Assembly (NCBI GenBank): GCA_964626505.1
Contig: CAZVFR010000069.1
Location: 1-13,948, forward strand
Source: CAZUGA01 sp964626505
GTDB lineage: Bacteria; Pseudomonadota; Gammaproteobacteria; Methylococcales; UBA1147
Direction of reading: 5' to 3'
Length of the DNA stretch: 13,948 nucleotides
This document shows, one piece after another, positions 13,812 to 13,948 of the stretch; position 1 is the first letter of the stretch; the number at the start of each line of letters is the position of its first letter. The notes under the pieces were generated by a model, which saw nothing but the letters and a program-made list of their open reading frames with translations, did no database searches and was not told where the DNA came from. The position numbers and the translations under genes are program-made.

Positions 13812-13948
13812 ATGTTTTCAAAACTATCCAAAAAATTGAGTCGTTTTATGAGCCAACGCCGAAGCACGCCTAAAAAAAAGCCGCCTATTGATACCCGTCC
13901 GATTCTGGAAGAGTTGGAGCCCCGGCAATTGTTTTCGGGGGGCTTGGA
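13812..13948 (+). CDS. Start of a LEPR-XLL protein, probably a large surface or secreted protein (partial)
   Basis: ATG 13812 opens 45 full codons to the right edge. The protein begins MFSKLSKKLSRFMSQRR, continues with a Lys/Pro-rich stretch (TPKKKPPIDTRP), then ILEELEPRQLFSGGL. Residues 35-44, LEPRQLFSGG, fit the LEPR-XLL signature, a short N-terminal element known from very large bacterial proteins with cadherin-like or other repeats. A basic segment followed by this motif is the usual N-terminal layout of such proteins and is thought to act in targeting, although it is not a classical Sec signal peptide. No clear ribosome-binding site precedes the ATG; Met13 (13848) is an alternative start. 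Its position right after a SecA-like motor and three adaptor-containing proteins makes it the likely substrate of that machinery. Length and repeats cannot be seen here. Confidence 0.7.
   Translation, partial: MFSKLSKKLSRFMSQRRSTPKKKPPIDTRPILEELEPRQLFSGGL

Noticed and set aside
1..13948. CRISPR array, tRNA, rRNA or attachment-site repeats
   Set aside because: No regularly spaced repeats, cloverleaf pattern or rRNA-like sequence was seen on either strand.

Overview
The window reads as chromosomal DNA of a gammaproteobacterium of moderate GC content. The basis is the glyoxalase II type, the HDOD and EAL signalling proteins, the Gram-negative periplasmic adaptors and a gammaproteobacterial-looking transposase. 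A methanotroph-like (Methylococcales) host is possible, but I cannot establish the genus. Non-ATG starts are common: GTG for gloB, the DHH protein and the GAF-adaptor, TTG for the M50 protein.

Left flank (1-785): a remodelled edge. It holds the first 52 codons of an insertion-sequence transposase running off the left end (minus strand), an inverted repeat just upstream of its start codon, and a decayed fragment of an EAL-domain protein. Housekeeping part (785-4191): a cytoplasmic gamma-glutamyltransferase-family protein and glyoxalase II (gloB) on the plus strand, both linked to glutathione chemistry. They are followed by a convergent DHH/DHHA1 phosphoesterase on the minus strand. A 374-base divergent intergenic region (4192-4565) carries an 8-bp inverted repeat over a possible promoter.

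Right part (4566-13948): one unidirectional cluster, and the most interesting content. In order: two tandem HDOD signalling proteins; a 589-residue protein with two cytoplasmic GAF-like domains, one membrane span and an HlyD-type periplasmic adaptor; a 715-residue protein joining a PqqD-like domain, an M50 (site-2 protease) membrane core and a second HlyD-type adaptor; a 664-residue SecA paralogue that keeps both motor domains but ends before the two-helix finger, wing and C-terminal linker; and a secreted 308-residue adaptor. After a 459-base region with two hairpins comes the start of a new gene. Its N-terminus is basic and then carries LEPRQLFSGG at residues 35-44, the LEPR-XLL signature known from the N-termini of very large repeat-rich surface proteins.

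My reading is that 4566-13948 encodes a dedicated export or surface-display machine for a large LEPR-XLL protein. The SecA-like ATPase would be the motor, the M50/adaptor fusion the inner-membrane processing or gating component, the GAF-adaptor a sensor that spans the inner membrane, the third adaptor a periplasmic link, and the HDOD pair a regulatory input. No SecY homologue, ABC or RND pump, or TolC-like outer-membrane protein is visible here, so the system either borrows them or encodes them to the right. The domain assignments are well supported; the combined function is inference.
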